NCBI RefSeq assembly: GCF_017874475.1
Contig: NZ_JAGGLO010000001.1
Location: forward strand, 186,001-250,000
DNA from: Anaerococcus degeneri
Lineage (GTDB): Bacteria; Bacillota; Clostridia; Tissierellales; Peptoniphilaceae
DNA length: 64,000 bases
Reading direction: 5' to 3'
Both the position numbers and the translations under genes were made by a program. The notes beneath the pieces were generated by a model. That model saw nothing but the letters and a program-made list of their open reading frames with translations, made no database searches and had not been told where the DNA came from. Shown here in pieces: positions 46,918 to 56,178 of the stretch; the first letter of the stretch is position 1, and each line of letters begins with the position of its first letter.

Positions 46918-47163
46918 ATGAGATTTTTCTTATTTGTTTTAAAAAAATCTTTTGATAGAGAAAACTCAACTACTATAAAATTCGCAACTAGGGGCATGGT
47001 ATTTTTTGTATATACAATTGCGATTCTAACCCTCTTTGCCTATGCGATTTTTGTGACAGAAATGGGTGCTACTAAGAGGATAATAGCAGGTCTTATCGCT
47101 ATTTTCATGTCTATCTATTTTGGTATTATAATTAAGAAATATATAAAGAAGGAAGCTTACTAA
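46918..47163 (+). CDS. Small membrane protein, possibly N-terminally truncated or frameshifted
   Basis: The 81-residue product has two clear helices (about 27-46 and 53-73) after a basic start. No ribosome site precedes ATG 46918. A strong one (GGAAAGGAAATG) precedes ATG 46871, which is out of frame and stops after 11 codons. The gene's own frame stays open upstream to at least 46873 and encodes a further hydrophobic stretch (FRKTLYLLLTIVY), so the true start may be lost by one base. It overlaps the next gene by one base. Function unknown. Confidence 0.6.
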   Translation: MRFFLFVLKKSFDRENSTTIKFATRGMVFFVYTIAILTLFAYAIFVTEMGATKRIIAGLIAIFMSIYFGIIIKKYIKKEAY

Positions 47164-47447
47164 TGTGGTTAATTTTTGGAACGTGTGCGATAATCACAGC
47201 TCTTTTAAATATAATGAATTTTAAAAAACGAGCAAATATTTTTAGGTTTTTATCCTTATCCTTCACAAGTCTAACTGTCTGTGCTTTTTATGCCGATGGG
47301 GCAGGAAGGGTTGTAAGAGAGGATTGGTCAGGCCTTATGGATACCATGCCAACCATATCTAAGGCCCTTTGGATATGTGTGGCCCTTTCAATTCTTATAA
47401 ATTCTATTTCATTAATAAAATCTCATAGAAAAAAATTGCAAAATTAA
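47163..47447 (+). CDS. Small membrane protein of unknown function, conserved-type
   Basis: The 94-residue protein has two or three hydrophobic segments (about 2-20, 28-47 and 70-88), with GRVVREDWSGLMDTMPTISK between them. It resembles an uncharacterised family of small Firmicute membrane proteins, by general impression only. The start overlaps the upstream stop (TAATG), so the two are translationally coupled. A shared terminator follows. Confidence 0.65.
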   Translation: MWLIFGTCAIITALLNIMNFKKRANIFRFLSLSFTSLTVCAFYADGAGRVVREDWSGLMDTMPTISKALWICVALSILINSISLIKSHRKKLQN

Positions 47448-47478
47448 AAGGCAGCTTAAATAAGTTAAGCTGTCTTTT
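47447..47478. terminator. Bidirectional terminator
   Basis: 13-bp stem AAAGGCAGCTTAA / TTAAGCTGTCTTT (one G-T), 5-base loop, T-rich on both sides, lying between converging genes. Confidence 0.85.
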
Positions 47479-48184
47479 AGATTTTAAAGATCATTCTTAT
47501 TATTCCGAAAATTAGTAGATGAACTGGATAAAAGAAGTAGTTAAATATTTTATTTTGCTTGCCTTTTTCACCATTATATAGAAGAACGGTCGCAAAGCCG
47601 AGGATGGCATAGATTTCCTTGATTATTACAAGATAACCGAGTCCCGATGCCACAAGTCTTTTGTCATAGAAAAGATAATATAGATAAATTATTATGATGG
47701 CATAGTACTCATAGTCAGACGAGATGAGCATTGAGCCGAGGCTTGAAAGGGCCACTATCAAGATAGAAACAAAGATCCATAGGGGTCTTTGTTTGATTTT
47801 TTCTTTTAGTTTATCTATGACCATGATAGTAAATAGTCCAAGGGCAAGGCCCCAGAGAATATTTTGTGACCAGGTATTTACAAATTCAGCCGACTGGAAC
47901 ATATCGTAGGGAATTTCTGAAATTACCGCAAAAATAAGTAAATTTCTTAAATATTTCCATTGTGATTTTGTTTTGAAAAATCCTTCTACAATCATAAAGG
48001 CAAAGATAGGAAAGGCGATCCTTCCCAAGATGTCAAAAATAGTTGTAATAATGACCATAGGGCCAGTTCCTGTTAGAAATGGGGTTATGATTGCCTTGTT
48101 GAAATGGTCTATAAACATTGAAGCGAAGGCTATATATTTTAATTGGGCACCGTTTATGCCCTTAATGCTTTTGATTTTTTCCAT
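47477..48184 (-). CDS. TraX-family membrane protein
   Basis: This 235-residue, multi-helix membrane protein has the TraX-like sequence IAFASMFIDHFNKAI at the start and FPIFAFMIVEGFFKT followed by YLRNLLIFAVISEIPYDM. F-plasmid TraX acetylates pilin, but chromosomal relatives in Gram-positive bacteria have no known role and may be acyltransferases. No conjugation genes are nearby, so mobile-element origin is not supported. It is an isolated minus-strand gene. Confidence 0.85.
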   Translation of the reverse strand: MEKIKSIKGINGAQLKYIAFASMFIDHFNKAIITPFLTGTGPMVIITTIFDILGRIAFPIFAFMIVEGFFKTKSQWKYLRNLLIFAVISEIPYDMFQSAEFVNTWSQNILWGLALGLFTIMVIDKLKEKIKQRPLWIFVSILIVALSSLGSMLISSDYEYYAIIIIYLYYLFYDKRLVASGLGYLVIIKEIYAILGFATVLLYNGEKGKQNKIFNYFFYPVHLLIFGIIRMIFKI

Positions 48185-48249
48185 AAAATCTCCTTTTAGA
48201 TTATTTGAAGATTTTATCCCAAATATATAAAAATTGCAAATTTTTGACG

Positions 48250-48283
48250 AAAAAAATCTCCGACTAGGATTTTCTAGTCGGAG
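48250..48283 (-). terminator. Terminator of the PPDK operon
   Basis: Ten-base perfect stem CTCCGACTAG / CTAGTCGGAG; on the minus strand a T run follows at 48257-48251. Confidence 0.9.
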
Positions 48284-48297
48284 AATGGTTTTTTATC

Positions 48298-50922
48298 TTA
48301 TTTATTTTTCTCAATTGCTGCTTGGGCTGCTGCAAGTTTAGCTATTGGAATTCTGAATGGTGAACAAGATACATAGTCAAGTCCTACGTTGTATAGGTAT
48401 TTAACAGTGTTTGGTTCACCACCGTGCTCACCACAGATACCTAAGTGGAGGGCAGGATTAGATTTTCTACCTTTTTCAACAGCTGTTTCTACTAAGAAAC
48501 CAACACCTTTTTGGTCTAGAACTTGGAATGGATCCTTTTCTAGGATGTCTTTTTCGATGTAGGCTGGTAGGAATTTACCTGCGTCATCTCTTGATAGACC
48601 GAAGGTCATTTGTGTTAAGTCGTTTGTACCAAAGCTGAAGAAGTCTGTGATTTGTGCGATTTCATCGGCAGTGATAGCAGCTCTTGGAATTTCAATCATG
48701 GTACCAAGTAGGTATTTGATTTCCATGCCTTGTTCTTCAAAGACTTTTTCGATTTCTTTTACAACTATATCTTTTACATAGGCAAGTTCGTGAACATCTG
48801 ATGATAGTGGAATCATGATTTCTGGAACTACTTTTACGCCTTCATTATTTAGTCTAATAGCTGCTTGCATGATTGCTCTTGCTTGCATTCTAGAGATTTC
48901 TGGATAGATAACGCCTAGTCTTAGACCTCTGAAACCAAGCATTGGGTTTACTTCTTGAAGTTCTGAAATTCTTTCGTGAACCCTTGCTGGTTGGATTTTT
49001 AATTCTAGGGCAAGGTCAGCTATTTCTTTTTCTCCCTTTGGTAGGAATTCGTGAAGTGGTGGGTCAAGAAGTCTTACAGTTACTGGTCTTTCTTCCATTA
49101 ATTTATAAATTTGATAGAAGTCTTCTTCTTGCATTGGAAGAATCTTATCAAGGGCAGCTTGTCTTGTTTCAACGTCAGCAGCAAGGATCATCTTTCTAAC
49201 TTGGAAAATCCTGTCATCTGCAAAGAACATGTGCTCTGTCCTACATAGACCAATACCTTCAGCACCGAATTCTAGAGCTTGTTTAGCGTCTCTTGGTGTA
49301 TCAGCGTTTGTTCTAACTTTCATATCCCTATACTCATCAACCCATTCCATGAATTTACCAAAGGCACCGTGCATTTGTGGTGGTTGAGTAGCAAGGGCAC
49401 CTGCAAAGATTTCACCGGTTGAACCGTCAATTGAGATTGTATCTTCGCTAGTTAGGACAATGTCGCCTACTCTTAGGGTGTGTTCAAGTTCGTTAACGTG
49501 GATATCTTGGGCACCAGATACACAGCATTTACCCATACCTCTTGCAACTACTGCTGCGTGGGAAGTCATACCGCCTCTTGCAGTAAGAATACCAACTGCT
49601 GATACCATACCTTCAAGGTCTTCTGGGCTTGTTTCTTCACGAACAAGTATAACTGTTTCACCGTCTTTTGCTCTTCTAGCTGCTTCAGGTGCTGAGAAAG
49701 CAATCTTACCTACAGCTGCTCCTGGAGATGCTGCAAGACCCTTTGTTAAAGCTTGGGCTTTTTTAACAGCTTCTTGGGTGAAGGTTGGGTGGAGAAGTCC
49801 GTCAAGGTCTTGTGGGTTAACTCTTAATAGGGCTTCTTTTTCGTCAACTAATCCTTCTTCTACCATATCTACTGCTACTTGGACAGCTGCTTGGGCAGTT
49901 CTCTTACCATTTCTAGTTTGAAGTAGGTAAAGCTTGCCCTCTTGGATAGTAAATTCCATATCTTGCATGTCTTTGTAGTGTTTTTCAAGAGTTTGTGCTG
50001 TATTATAAAATTCATCATAAACTTCAGGCATTAATTCGTGAAGGTGGCTGATTGGTTCTGGTGTACGAACACCTGCTACTACGTCTTCACCTTGAGCGTT
50101 CATTAGGTATTCACCATAAAGTACGTTTTCACCAGTAGCTGGGTTTCTTGAGAAAGCAACACCAGTACCACTTGTTTCGCCCATGTTACCAAATACCATG
50201 GTTTGAACGTTTACAGCTGTACCCATTTTATCATCAATATCGTTTAACTTTCTATAAAGGATAGCTCTTGGGTTGTTCCATGAAGAAAATACTGCCGAAA
50301 TAGCAAGGTCAAGTTGTTTTCTAGGATCTTGTGGGAATTCTTCTCCAGCAAGTTCTTTGTAAACTACCTTGTATTTTTCAACAACGTCAACAAAGTCTTC
50401 TGCTACAAGGTCGTGGTCTGTTGAAACGCCTTTTTCTTCTTTCTTAGCAGTTAGGACTTCTTCGAATTTATTTTTATCAAGTCCCATAGCAACGTCAGCA
50501 AACATTTGGATAAATCTTCTGTAAGAATCATAGGCAAATCTTTTGTTATTTGTCTTATTTTCAAGGCCTTTAACAGCTATATCGTTAAGACCAAGGTTTA
50601 AGATTGTATCCATCATACCAGGCATTGAAATAGGAGCGCCTGATCTAACTGATACTAGAAGTGGGTCTTCGTTGTTACCAAAAGTCTTGCCATTATGTTT
50701 TTCAAGGTCTTTGATGTGGTTTGTGATTTCTTCATTTAAGGCATCCCAAAGTTTTTTATCTTCTTTGTAATATCTTATACATGCCTCAGTTGTCACAGAA
50801 AAACCATATGGTACGTTGATTCCCATATTTGTCATTTCTGCTAGGTTTGCACCTTTGCCGCCTAGAAGGTCTCTCATTGTCTTGTTACCTTCATCGAAAT
50901 TGTAAACGTATTTTGTGCTCAT
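48298..50922 (-). CDS. ppdK: Pyruvate, phosphate dikinase
   Basis: Interconverts pyruvate plus ATP and Pi with PEP, AMP and PPi. The 874-residue protein has the N-terminal ATP-grasp region (GGKGANLAEM), the swivelling phosphohistidine domain GGMTSHAAVVARGMGK near 455 and the TIM barrel with the C-terminal GICGEHGGEP containing the catalytic Cys. The length is standard for bacterial PPDK. It is followed on the minus strand by a terminator and preceded by its regulatory protein gene 14 bases away. Confidence 0.97.
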   Translation of the reverse strand: MSTKYVYNFDEGNKTMRDLLGGKGANLAEMTNMGINVPYGFSVTTEACIRYYKEDKKLWDALNEEITNHIKDLEKHNGKTFGNNEDPLLVSVRSGAPISMPGMMDTILNLGLNDIAVKGLENKTNNKRFAYDSYRRFIQMFADVAMGLDKNKFEEVLTAKKEEKGVSTDHDLVAEDFVDVVEKYKVVYKELAGEEFPQDPRKQLDLAISAVFSSWNNPRAILYRKLNDIDDKMGTAVNVQTMVFGNMGETSGTGVAFSRNPATGENVLYGEYLMNAQGEDVVAGVRTPEPISHLHELMPEVYDEFYNTAQTLEKHYKDMQDMEFTIQEGKLYLLQTRNGKRTAQAAVQVAVDMVEEGLVDEKEALLRVNPQDLDGLLHPTFTQEAVKKAQALTKGLAASPGAAVGKIAFSAPEAARRAKDGETVILVREETSPEDLEGMVSAVGILTARGGMTSHAAVVARGMGKCCVSGAQDIHVNELEHTLRVGDIVLTSEDTISIDGSTGEIFAGALATQPPQMHGAFGKFMEWVDEYRDMKVRTNADTPRDAKQALEFGAEGIGLCRTEHMFFADDRIFQVRKMILAADVETRQAALDKILPMQEEDFYQIYKLMEERPVTVRLLDPPLHEFLPKGEKEIADLALELKIQPARVHERISELQEVNPMLGFRGLRLGVIYPEISRMQARAIMQAAIRLNNEGVKVVPEIMIPLSSDVHELAYVKDIVVKEIEKVFEEQGMEIKYLLGTMIEIPRAAITADEIAQITDFFSFGTNDLTQMTFGLSRDDAGKFLPAYIEKDILEKDPFQVLDQKGVGFLVETAVEKGRKSNPALHLGICGEHGGEPNTVKYLYNVGLDYVSCSPFRIPIAKLAAAQAAIEKNK

Positions 50923-50936
50923 AATTTTTTCCCTTT

Positions 50937-51734
50937 CTATATTTTATTTAATTTGCTTGTGATAATTTCTGAAGTTTCTTCTATAGACCTGTAAGTCACA
51001 TCTATGATTGTGCAGCCCAAGTCATTCATAAGCTCAAGCGCATAATCGATTTCCCTGCCTATTCTTTCCTTTGATGAATAAAGCGAATCTACAGATAAGC
51101 CCAAAGACTTAAGTCTTTCTTCCCTTATTTTTTTTAGAACATCCTTATCGATTGTAAGGCCAAAGATTTTATTTGGATCAATTTCAAATAATTCCTGAGG
51201 CACTTTTGAGTCAACAAGGATTGGAATATTGCTTACCTTATATCCCTTGCTCGCAAGATACATGGATAGGGGAGTCTTAGAAGATCTTGAAACTCCAATT
51301 ATTGCTATGTCACAAAAAGCAAGCCCCCTAAAATCTTGTCCATCATCATAATCAATGGCAAAATCAAGAGCTGCTAGTCTCCTTTGGTGGACTGGGTTTA
51401 GGGAATTTTTGTCTTTCTTATTTTGTGGAAGATTTTCCAAAAATTTATTCATTTCCTTTACAGAAAAATCTATTAGACCAATTTCCCTAAGGTTTCTACT
51501 AGCTAGGTAGTTTTTGACATAGGCCTTCATTTTAGAATCTCTAAATGAGTGGTAAATTATCGAAGAATTTGAATCTGTAATTGATGTTAGTAGCTTAGTT
51601 AAGTTTTCTCCATTAATAATCCTATCAAAAATCTTTATTTCATAGGGTTGATTAAAGTGGCTCATAGTTTCCTTTACTATATCTATTAGGCCAATAGAGC
51701 TACCATCTGAGATTATATATACTATTAATTTCAT
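50937..51734 (-). CDS. PPDK regulatory protein (kinase/pyrophosphorylase)
   Basis: The 265-residue DUF299-family protein phosphorylates and dephosphorylates a threonine next to the catalytic His of PPDK, using ADP and Pi. It has IIGVSRSSKTPLSMYLA, the P-loop-like motif, and an N-terminal YIISDGSSIG instead of the more usual ISDSTGETA type. It is directly upstream of ppdK on the same strand, which supports the PPDK-specific (PDRP1) role. Related enzymes regulate PEP synthase, less likely here. Confidence 0.92.
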   Translation of the reverse strand: MKLIVYIISDGSSIGLIDIVKETMSHFNQPYEIKIFDRIINGENLTKLLTSITDSNSSIIYHSFRDSKMKAYVKNYLASRNLREIGLIDFSVKEMNKFLENLPQNKKDKNSLNPVHQRRLAALDFAIDYDDGQDFRGLAFCDIAIIGVSRSSKTPLSMYLASKGYKVSNIPILVDSKVPQELFEIDPNKIFGLTIDKDVLKKIREERLKSLGLSVDSLYSSKERIGREIDYALELMNDLGCTIIDVTYRSIEETSEIITSKLNKI

Positions 51735-51942
51735 AATTTCTCCTACACCAAGACTCTATACCTATTATACCAAAAAAATTGAAATAATGAAAATATTTTC
51801 ATCAAAAATTTATAAATATCCTTAATTAATAGTGAAATATACGATATTCAAAAGCTTTTTACCAATGTTTTTCATATTTATTAGGAAAAGGAAATCAATA
51901 TCATGTAAGAGATTGAAATTAAATTAACAATCACTAAGTTTA

Positions 51943-51970
51943 TTGACTTTTGGGGATTTATTAATATAAT
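51943..51970 (+). promoter_or_regulatory. valS promoter
   Basis: TTGACT (51943-51948), 16-base spacer, TATAAT (51965-51970), about 26 bases before the T-box leader. Confidence 0.75.
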
Positions 51971-51995
51971 AATCTCAACAGTTTAATACTAACAA

Positions 51996-52180
51996 TGAAA
52001 GAGGATTAGCTTAGGAAGTCCTTTAGAGAGAAGATGGTTGGTGAAAATCTTTGGAGTAATTAGGTGAAGGTTGCTTTCATATATGTTAATGTAGCATGCA
52101 TAAATGCAAAAGAGAGTCTTTTTATAAGAAATTTAGGTGGTAACGCGATAATTCGTCCTAGAATGCGTTGCCATTTTTTT
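51996..52180 (+). promoter_or_regulatory. T-box riboswitch leader of valS (valine-specific)
   Basis: The stem I base pairs TGAAAG (51996-52001) with CTTTCA (52074-52079). Within it are AGAGAGAAGATGGTTGGTGA and a specifier-type valine codon GTT (52070-52072) near the 3' side. The T-box core AGGTGGTAACGCG is at 52135-52147; its TGGT would pair the tRNA acceptor end. The terminator stem GGTAACGC (52139-52146) / GCGTTGCC (52165-52172) is followed by seven T. Uncharged tRNA-Val would favour read-through into valS. The bases from 51735 to 51942 upstream of the promoter are AT-rich with nothing recognised. Confidence 0.92.
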
Positions 52181-52197
52181 AATTGAGAGGAGAAAAT

Positions 52198-54834
52198 ATG
52201 GATACAAAGTATAGTCCACAGGATTTTGAGAAAAAAATCTACAAAGAATGGGAAGAAGGCGGCTATTTCAAGGCAGGAGTGAATCCTGACAAAAAACCAT
52301 TTACAATTGTTATGCCACCGCCAAACGTTACAGGCCAACTCCATTTGGGCCACGCCCTAAATAATACCTTGCAAGATATAATTATTAGGTATAAAAGACT
52401 AGCTGGTTTTGAAGCCCTTTGGATACCAGGCACAGACCACGCTTCTATTTCTACAGAGGCAAAGGTAGTTGGTAAGATTGCTGCTGAGGGAAAAACCAAG
52501 GCAGATCTTGGCAGGGATGGTTTCCTTAAAGAAGCATGGGATTGGACCCACGAATACGGCGGCACAATCAAAAGACAACTAAGGACAATCGGCGTTTCTT
52601 GCGATTGGGATCACGATTCTTTTACAATGGATGAAAACTTAACCCGTGCTGTCAAAAGAGTTTTCAAAAAAATGTACGATGATGGTTTGATTTACAGGGG
52701 CAATAGGATTGTAAACTGGGATCCAATGGCAGAAACAGCTATTTCAGATGCAGAAGTTTACCACAAGGACCAAAAAGGCAAGCTTTGGTATATTAAATAT
52801 AATTATGAAGATTCTGATGATTTTATAACTATTGCTACAACTCGTCCAGAAACTATGCTAGGCGATTTGGCTGTGGCAGTAAACCCAGAAGACGAAAGAT
52901 TTAAAGATAAGATAGGCAAAAATTTAATCCTTCCACTTGTAGGTAGGAAAATTCCAATAATTGCAGATTCTTATGTAGACATGGAATATGGTACAGGTTG
53001 TGTAAAAATAACCCCATCCCACGACCCTAACGACTTTGAAGTTGGAGCCCGCCACGACCTCGGCCAATGTGTTGTTCTTGACACAAAGGCCCATATTGTT
53101 GATGGCTATGGCAGATATTCAGGTATGGATAGGTATGAAGCCAGAAAAGCCATGCTAGATGATCTTGAAAAAGAGGGCCTACTTGTAAAAATCGAAGAAA
53201 TCGACCACGCAGTCGGTTATTCTGAGAGAACTGACGTTGTAATTGAGCCATTAATTTCTAAGCAATGGTTTGTAAAGATGGATGAATTTGCCAAAATGTG
53301 TATAGATGCCTATAATTCTGGCGAATTAAAATTGATTCCAGATAATCTTTCAAAAACCTACATGAATTGGCTTGAAAATATCAGAGATTGGACAATTTCC
53401 CGCCAGCTTTGGTGGGGCCATAGATTACCAGTTTTCTATACAGAAGACGGGGAAATCATAGTCTCAGAAGACGAACCAGATGAAAACGGAATGCTTGAAG
53501 GTAAAAAAGTTACCCAAGAAGAGGACACTCTCGATACCTGGTTCTCATCAGCTCTTTGGCCTTTTGCAACCCTAGGTTGGCCAGAAGAAAACGAAGAATT
53601 TGATTATTTCTTCCCGACAGACATTCTGATAACTGGCTATGATATAATCTTTTTCTGGGTAATAAGGATGGTCTTTGCATCTCTTTATACAACTGGAAAA
53701 GTTCCATTCTCCCACGTTTTATTTACAGGTCTAATCAGAGATAGCCAAGGTAGAAAAATGAGTAAATCACTTGGTAATGGTGTTGACCCAATAGATGTAG
53801 TTGACAAATACGGTGCAGATGCCCTTAGATTTACCCTAATTACAGGCAACTCTCCAGGAAACGACATGAGATATGACGAGGATAGGCTACTTGCATCAAG
53901 AAATTTTGCAAATAAGTTGTGGAATGCATCAAGATTTGTCCTTATGAATATAGATGAATCTGATGATTTAGAATTTGACGGAAAAAACCTCACCCTAGAA
54001 GACGAATGGATTCTAAAAAGGCTTAACCAAGTTATAGAAGACGTATCCAAAAACCTTGATAAATACGAAATCGGCCTTGCAGCAGATAGGATTGAGGACT
54101 TTATTTGGAACGAATACTGCGACTGGTATATAGAATTTGCCAAGATTAGACTTTATGGTGATGATGAAGAAGCAAAAGCTAATGTAAAGAAAGTTCTTCT
54201 TTACGTACTAAAATCAATGCTTATCCTCCTTCATCCATTTATGCCATTTATAACAGAAGAAATTTATTCTTCCCTACCAAATAAAAAGGACATGCTAATC
54301 GTAGAAGATTGGCCACAAATCAAGGAAGAATTTAATTTTGTAGAAGAAGAGAAAAATGTAAACTCTGTAATCAAGGCGATAACTGCAATCAGAAACCAAA
54401 GGGCAAGCTTAAATGTACCTGCAAAGACTAAGCAAAAACTAACAATTGTTGCGGAAAACGACAAGAATAAGGACCTACTTGAGCAAATTAAGGCCCAATT
54501 TATCAACCTTGCTAGTGCAAGCGAAGTAGAAGTTTTAAATAAAGACCAAGCGAATATTTCTGATGATGGTCTTGTAAAACTTGTCTTTAACGAATTTTCT
54601 GTATATATGTCCTTAGATGAATTGATGGACTATGAAAAGGAAAGAGAACGTCTAAAAGGCGAGATTAAGAAAATTGAATCAGAAATCAAAAGGGCAGAAG
54701 GCAAGCTATCAAACAAGGGCTTTACAGACAAGGCTCCAGAGGCTGTAGTAAATAAAGAAAAAGAAAAACTAGCAGACTATAAGGATCTTTTAGAAAAAAC
54801 AAAGGCTAGTCTTGAAGAAATTAAGGATAAGTAA
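52198..54834 (+). CDS. valS: Valyl-tRNA synthetase
   Basis: Class Ia synthetase that charges tRNA-Val and edits Thr. ATG 52198 follows GAGAGGAGA; the upstream in-frame ATG 52183 would add five residues before the ribosome site. The 878-residue protein has PPPNVTGQLHLGHALN (HIGH motif), an editing domain (about 190-370), GRKMSKSLGNG near 520 and a C-terminal coiled coil. It is controlled by the T-box leader. The stop overlaps the next start by one base. Confidence 0.96.
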   Translation: MDTKYSPQDFEKKIYKEWEEGGYFKAGVNPDKKPFTIVMPPPNVTGQLHLGHALNNTLQDIIIRYKRLAGFEALWIPGTDHASISTEAKVVGKIAAEGKTKADLGRDGFLKEAWDWTHEYGGTIKRQLRTIGVSCDWDHDSFTMDENLTRAVKRVFKKMYDDGLIYRGNRIVNWDPMAETAISDAEVYHKDQKGKLWYIKYNYEDSDDFITIATTRPETMLGDLAVAVNPEDERFKDKIGKNLILPLVGRKIPIIADSYVDMEYGTGCVKITPSHDPNDFEVGARHDLGQCVVLDTKAHIVDGYGRYSGMDRYEARKAMLDDLEKEGLLVKIEEIDHAVGYSERTDVVIEPLISKQWFVKMDEFAKMCIDAYNSGELKLIPDNLSKTYMNWLENIRDWTISRQLWWGHRLPVFYTEDGEIIVSEDEPDENGMLEGKKVTQEEDTLDTWFSSALWPFATLGWPEENEEFDYFFPTDILITGYDIIFFWVIRMVFASLYTTGKVPFSHVLFTGLIRDSQGRKMSKSLGNGVDPIDVVDKYGADALRFTLITGNSPGNDMRYDEDRLLASRNFANKLWNASRFVLMNIDESDDLEFDGKNLTLEDEWILKRLNQVIEDVSKNLDKYEIGLAADRIEDFIWNEYCDWYIEFAKIRLYGDDEEAKANVKKVLLYVLKSMLILLHPFMPFITEEIYSSLPNKKDMLIVEDWPQIKEEFNFVEEEKNVNSVIKAITAIRNQRASLNVPAKTKQKLTIVAENDKNKDLLEQIKAQFINLASASEVEVLNKDQANISDDGLVKLVFNEFSVYMSLDELMDYEKERERLKGEIKKIESEIKRAEGKLSNKGFTDKAPEAVVNKEKEKLADYKDLLEKTKASLEEIKDK

Positions 54835-55568
54835 TGTACGGTGAGTTTTCCTATATCTATGACAAACTAAGTTTTGATATAGATTACGAGGGCTACGCCC
54901 AAAACATCAAGGATTTAGCAAAAGATTATAAAATTGGAAATGAGAATATGCTTGAGCTCGCTTGTGGGTCAGGCATGCTCACCCAATGTTTTTTTGACGA
55001 CTTCGAGAGGATAGACGCCCTTGATATTTCAACAGATATGCTAAATTGTTTTGCAGAAAAATACGACAATGACAAGGTGAACCTCATCTACTACGACATG
55101 GTGGAATACGAGAAAAAAGATTTTTACGACCTAATAGTAATCCTCCTAGATAGTGTAAACTATGTCACAAATCCTGCTGACCTTGAGAAATTATTTAGAA
55201 ATTCCTTTGATAATCTTAAGGACAATTCACTTTTGGTTTTTGATATAAATTCAGAGATGAAAATGCGAGAAATCTTCGGGTCAGAATGCTATGTTTATGA
55301 ATATGAGGATATTTTCTATACTTGGGATAATTACCTAGAAGAGGACTTAATCGATATGAATTTAAACTTCTTTGTAGAAAATCCTGATGGATCCTATAGG
55401 AGAATTGAGGAATACCAACAAGAAAGAATTTACTCAATTAATTATGTAAAAACTTTGCTTGAAAAAGTTGGTTTTACTGATATAAGGATTTACGATGAGG
55501 ACACACTTGATGATGTAAATGAGGAAACTTTGAGAGTCTTATTTTCAGCAAGAAAGGCGGCAAAATGA
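54834..55568 (+). CDS. Class I SAM-dependent methyltransferase
   Basis: The 244-residue protein has the SAM motif [14 protein letters not shown] near 36-49 and the adjacent acidic DALDIS strand, with the post-motif [14 protein letters not shown]. The target is not identifiable; relatives include small-molecule and tRNA methyltransferases. The start overlaps the valS stop (TAATG), indicating cotranscription and coupling. The small cold-shock gene overlaps its own stop by 4 bases. Confidence 0.85.
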   Translation: MYGEFSYIYDKLSFDIDYEGYAQNIKDLAKDYKIGNENMLELACGSGMLTQCFFDDFERIDALDISTDMLNCFAEKYDNDKVNLIYYDMVEYEKKDFYDLIVILLDSVNYVTNPADLEKLFRNSFDNLKDNSLLVFDINSEMKMREIFGSECYVYEYEDIFYTWDNYLEEDLIDMNLNFFVENPDGSYRRIEEYQQERIYSINYVKTLLEKVGFTDIRIYDEDTLDDVNEETLRVLFSARKAAK

Positions 55569-55765
55569 GTATAGGTGTAGTAAAATTTTTTGATAATAAA
55601 AAAGGTTTTGGTTTTATAAAATGGGGCGGAGAAGACCTCTTCGTCCATTTTTCAGATATAATTTCTGAAGAAGAATTTAAGAAGCTAGATACTGGAGATA
55701 ATGTAGAATTTGAAAAAATGGAAGCTCCAAGAGGCCCACAAGCAAAAAAAGTTAAGAAATTATAA
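55565..55765 (+). CDS. Cold-shock-domain protein
   Basis: The 66-residue protein is a single OB-fold cold-shock domain. It has the RNA-binding motifs KGFGFIKW (RNP1, near 13-20) and LFVHFSDI (RNP2, near 25-32), so it would bind single-stranded RNA or DNA. It is translationally coupled to the methyltransferase gene and may be expressed with valS under T-box control, which is unusual for this family. A terminator follows. Confidence 0.93.
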   Translation: MSIGVVKFFDNKKGFGFIKWGGEDLFVHFSDIISEEEFKKLDTGDNVEFEKMEAPRGPQAKKVKKL

Positions 55766-55766
55766 A

Positions 55767-55792
55767 AAAATCCCTCGGTTGAGGGATTTTTC
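55767..55792. terminator. Bidirectional terminator
   Basis: Stem AAATCCCTC / GAGGGATTT, loop GGTT, with A/T runs on both sides, between converging genes. Confidence 0.88.
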
Positions 55793-56087
55793 ATTTAACT
55801 AAATCATAGTTATATAGGTCAACACCTGGTGCCATAGTTAAGTTTTTATAGCCAAGTTCAGCTAGTTTTTCAATAGCCATACCAGATCTGCCATTGGTTC
55901 TGCAGTGGATTACAAGTTTTTCATCCTTATCAAGGTCAAAGTCATTTTCCAAAATTTTATCAAGTGGAATATTTGTGGCATTTTTGATGTGGCCATTTTT
56001 GTATTCTTCTTCTGTTCTAACATCGATAATTTTATAGGAAGGGTCAAGTTTTAATAATTCGTCGCCTGAAATAGTTTTAATATTCAT
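55791..56087 (-). CDS. Single-domain rhodanese-like protein
   Basis: The 98-residue protein is one rhodanese domain with catalytic loop HCRTNGRSG (Cys near residue 65) and the typical EYKNGHIKNATNIPL segment. Such proteins carry sulfane sulfur or act in thiol chemistry. It is a lone minus-strand gene sharing a terminator with the cold-shock gene. Its donor and acceptor are unknown. Confidence 0.92.
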   Translation of the reverse strand: MNIKTISGDELLKLDPSYKIIDVRTEEEYKNGHIKNATNIPLDKILENDFDLDKDEKLVIHCRTNGRSGMAIEKLAELGYKNLTMAPGVDLYNYDLVK

Positions 56088-56178
56088 TCTTTTCTCCTTT
56101 TTTTATCACTATACTATAAAATTATTTTATTTTGTTTAAAAACTGACACTTTATGGTAAATAAATATAGAGGTGAATT

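Noticed and set aside
47477-48184. TraX-like gene as a sign of a conjugative element
   Set aside because: No other transfer, replication or integrase genes are nearby; chromosomal TraX-like genes are common.
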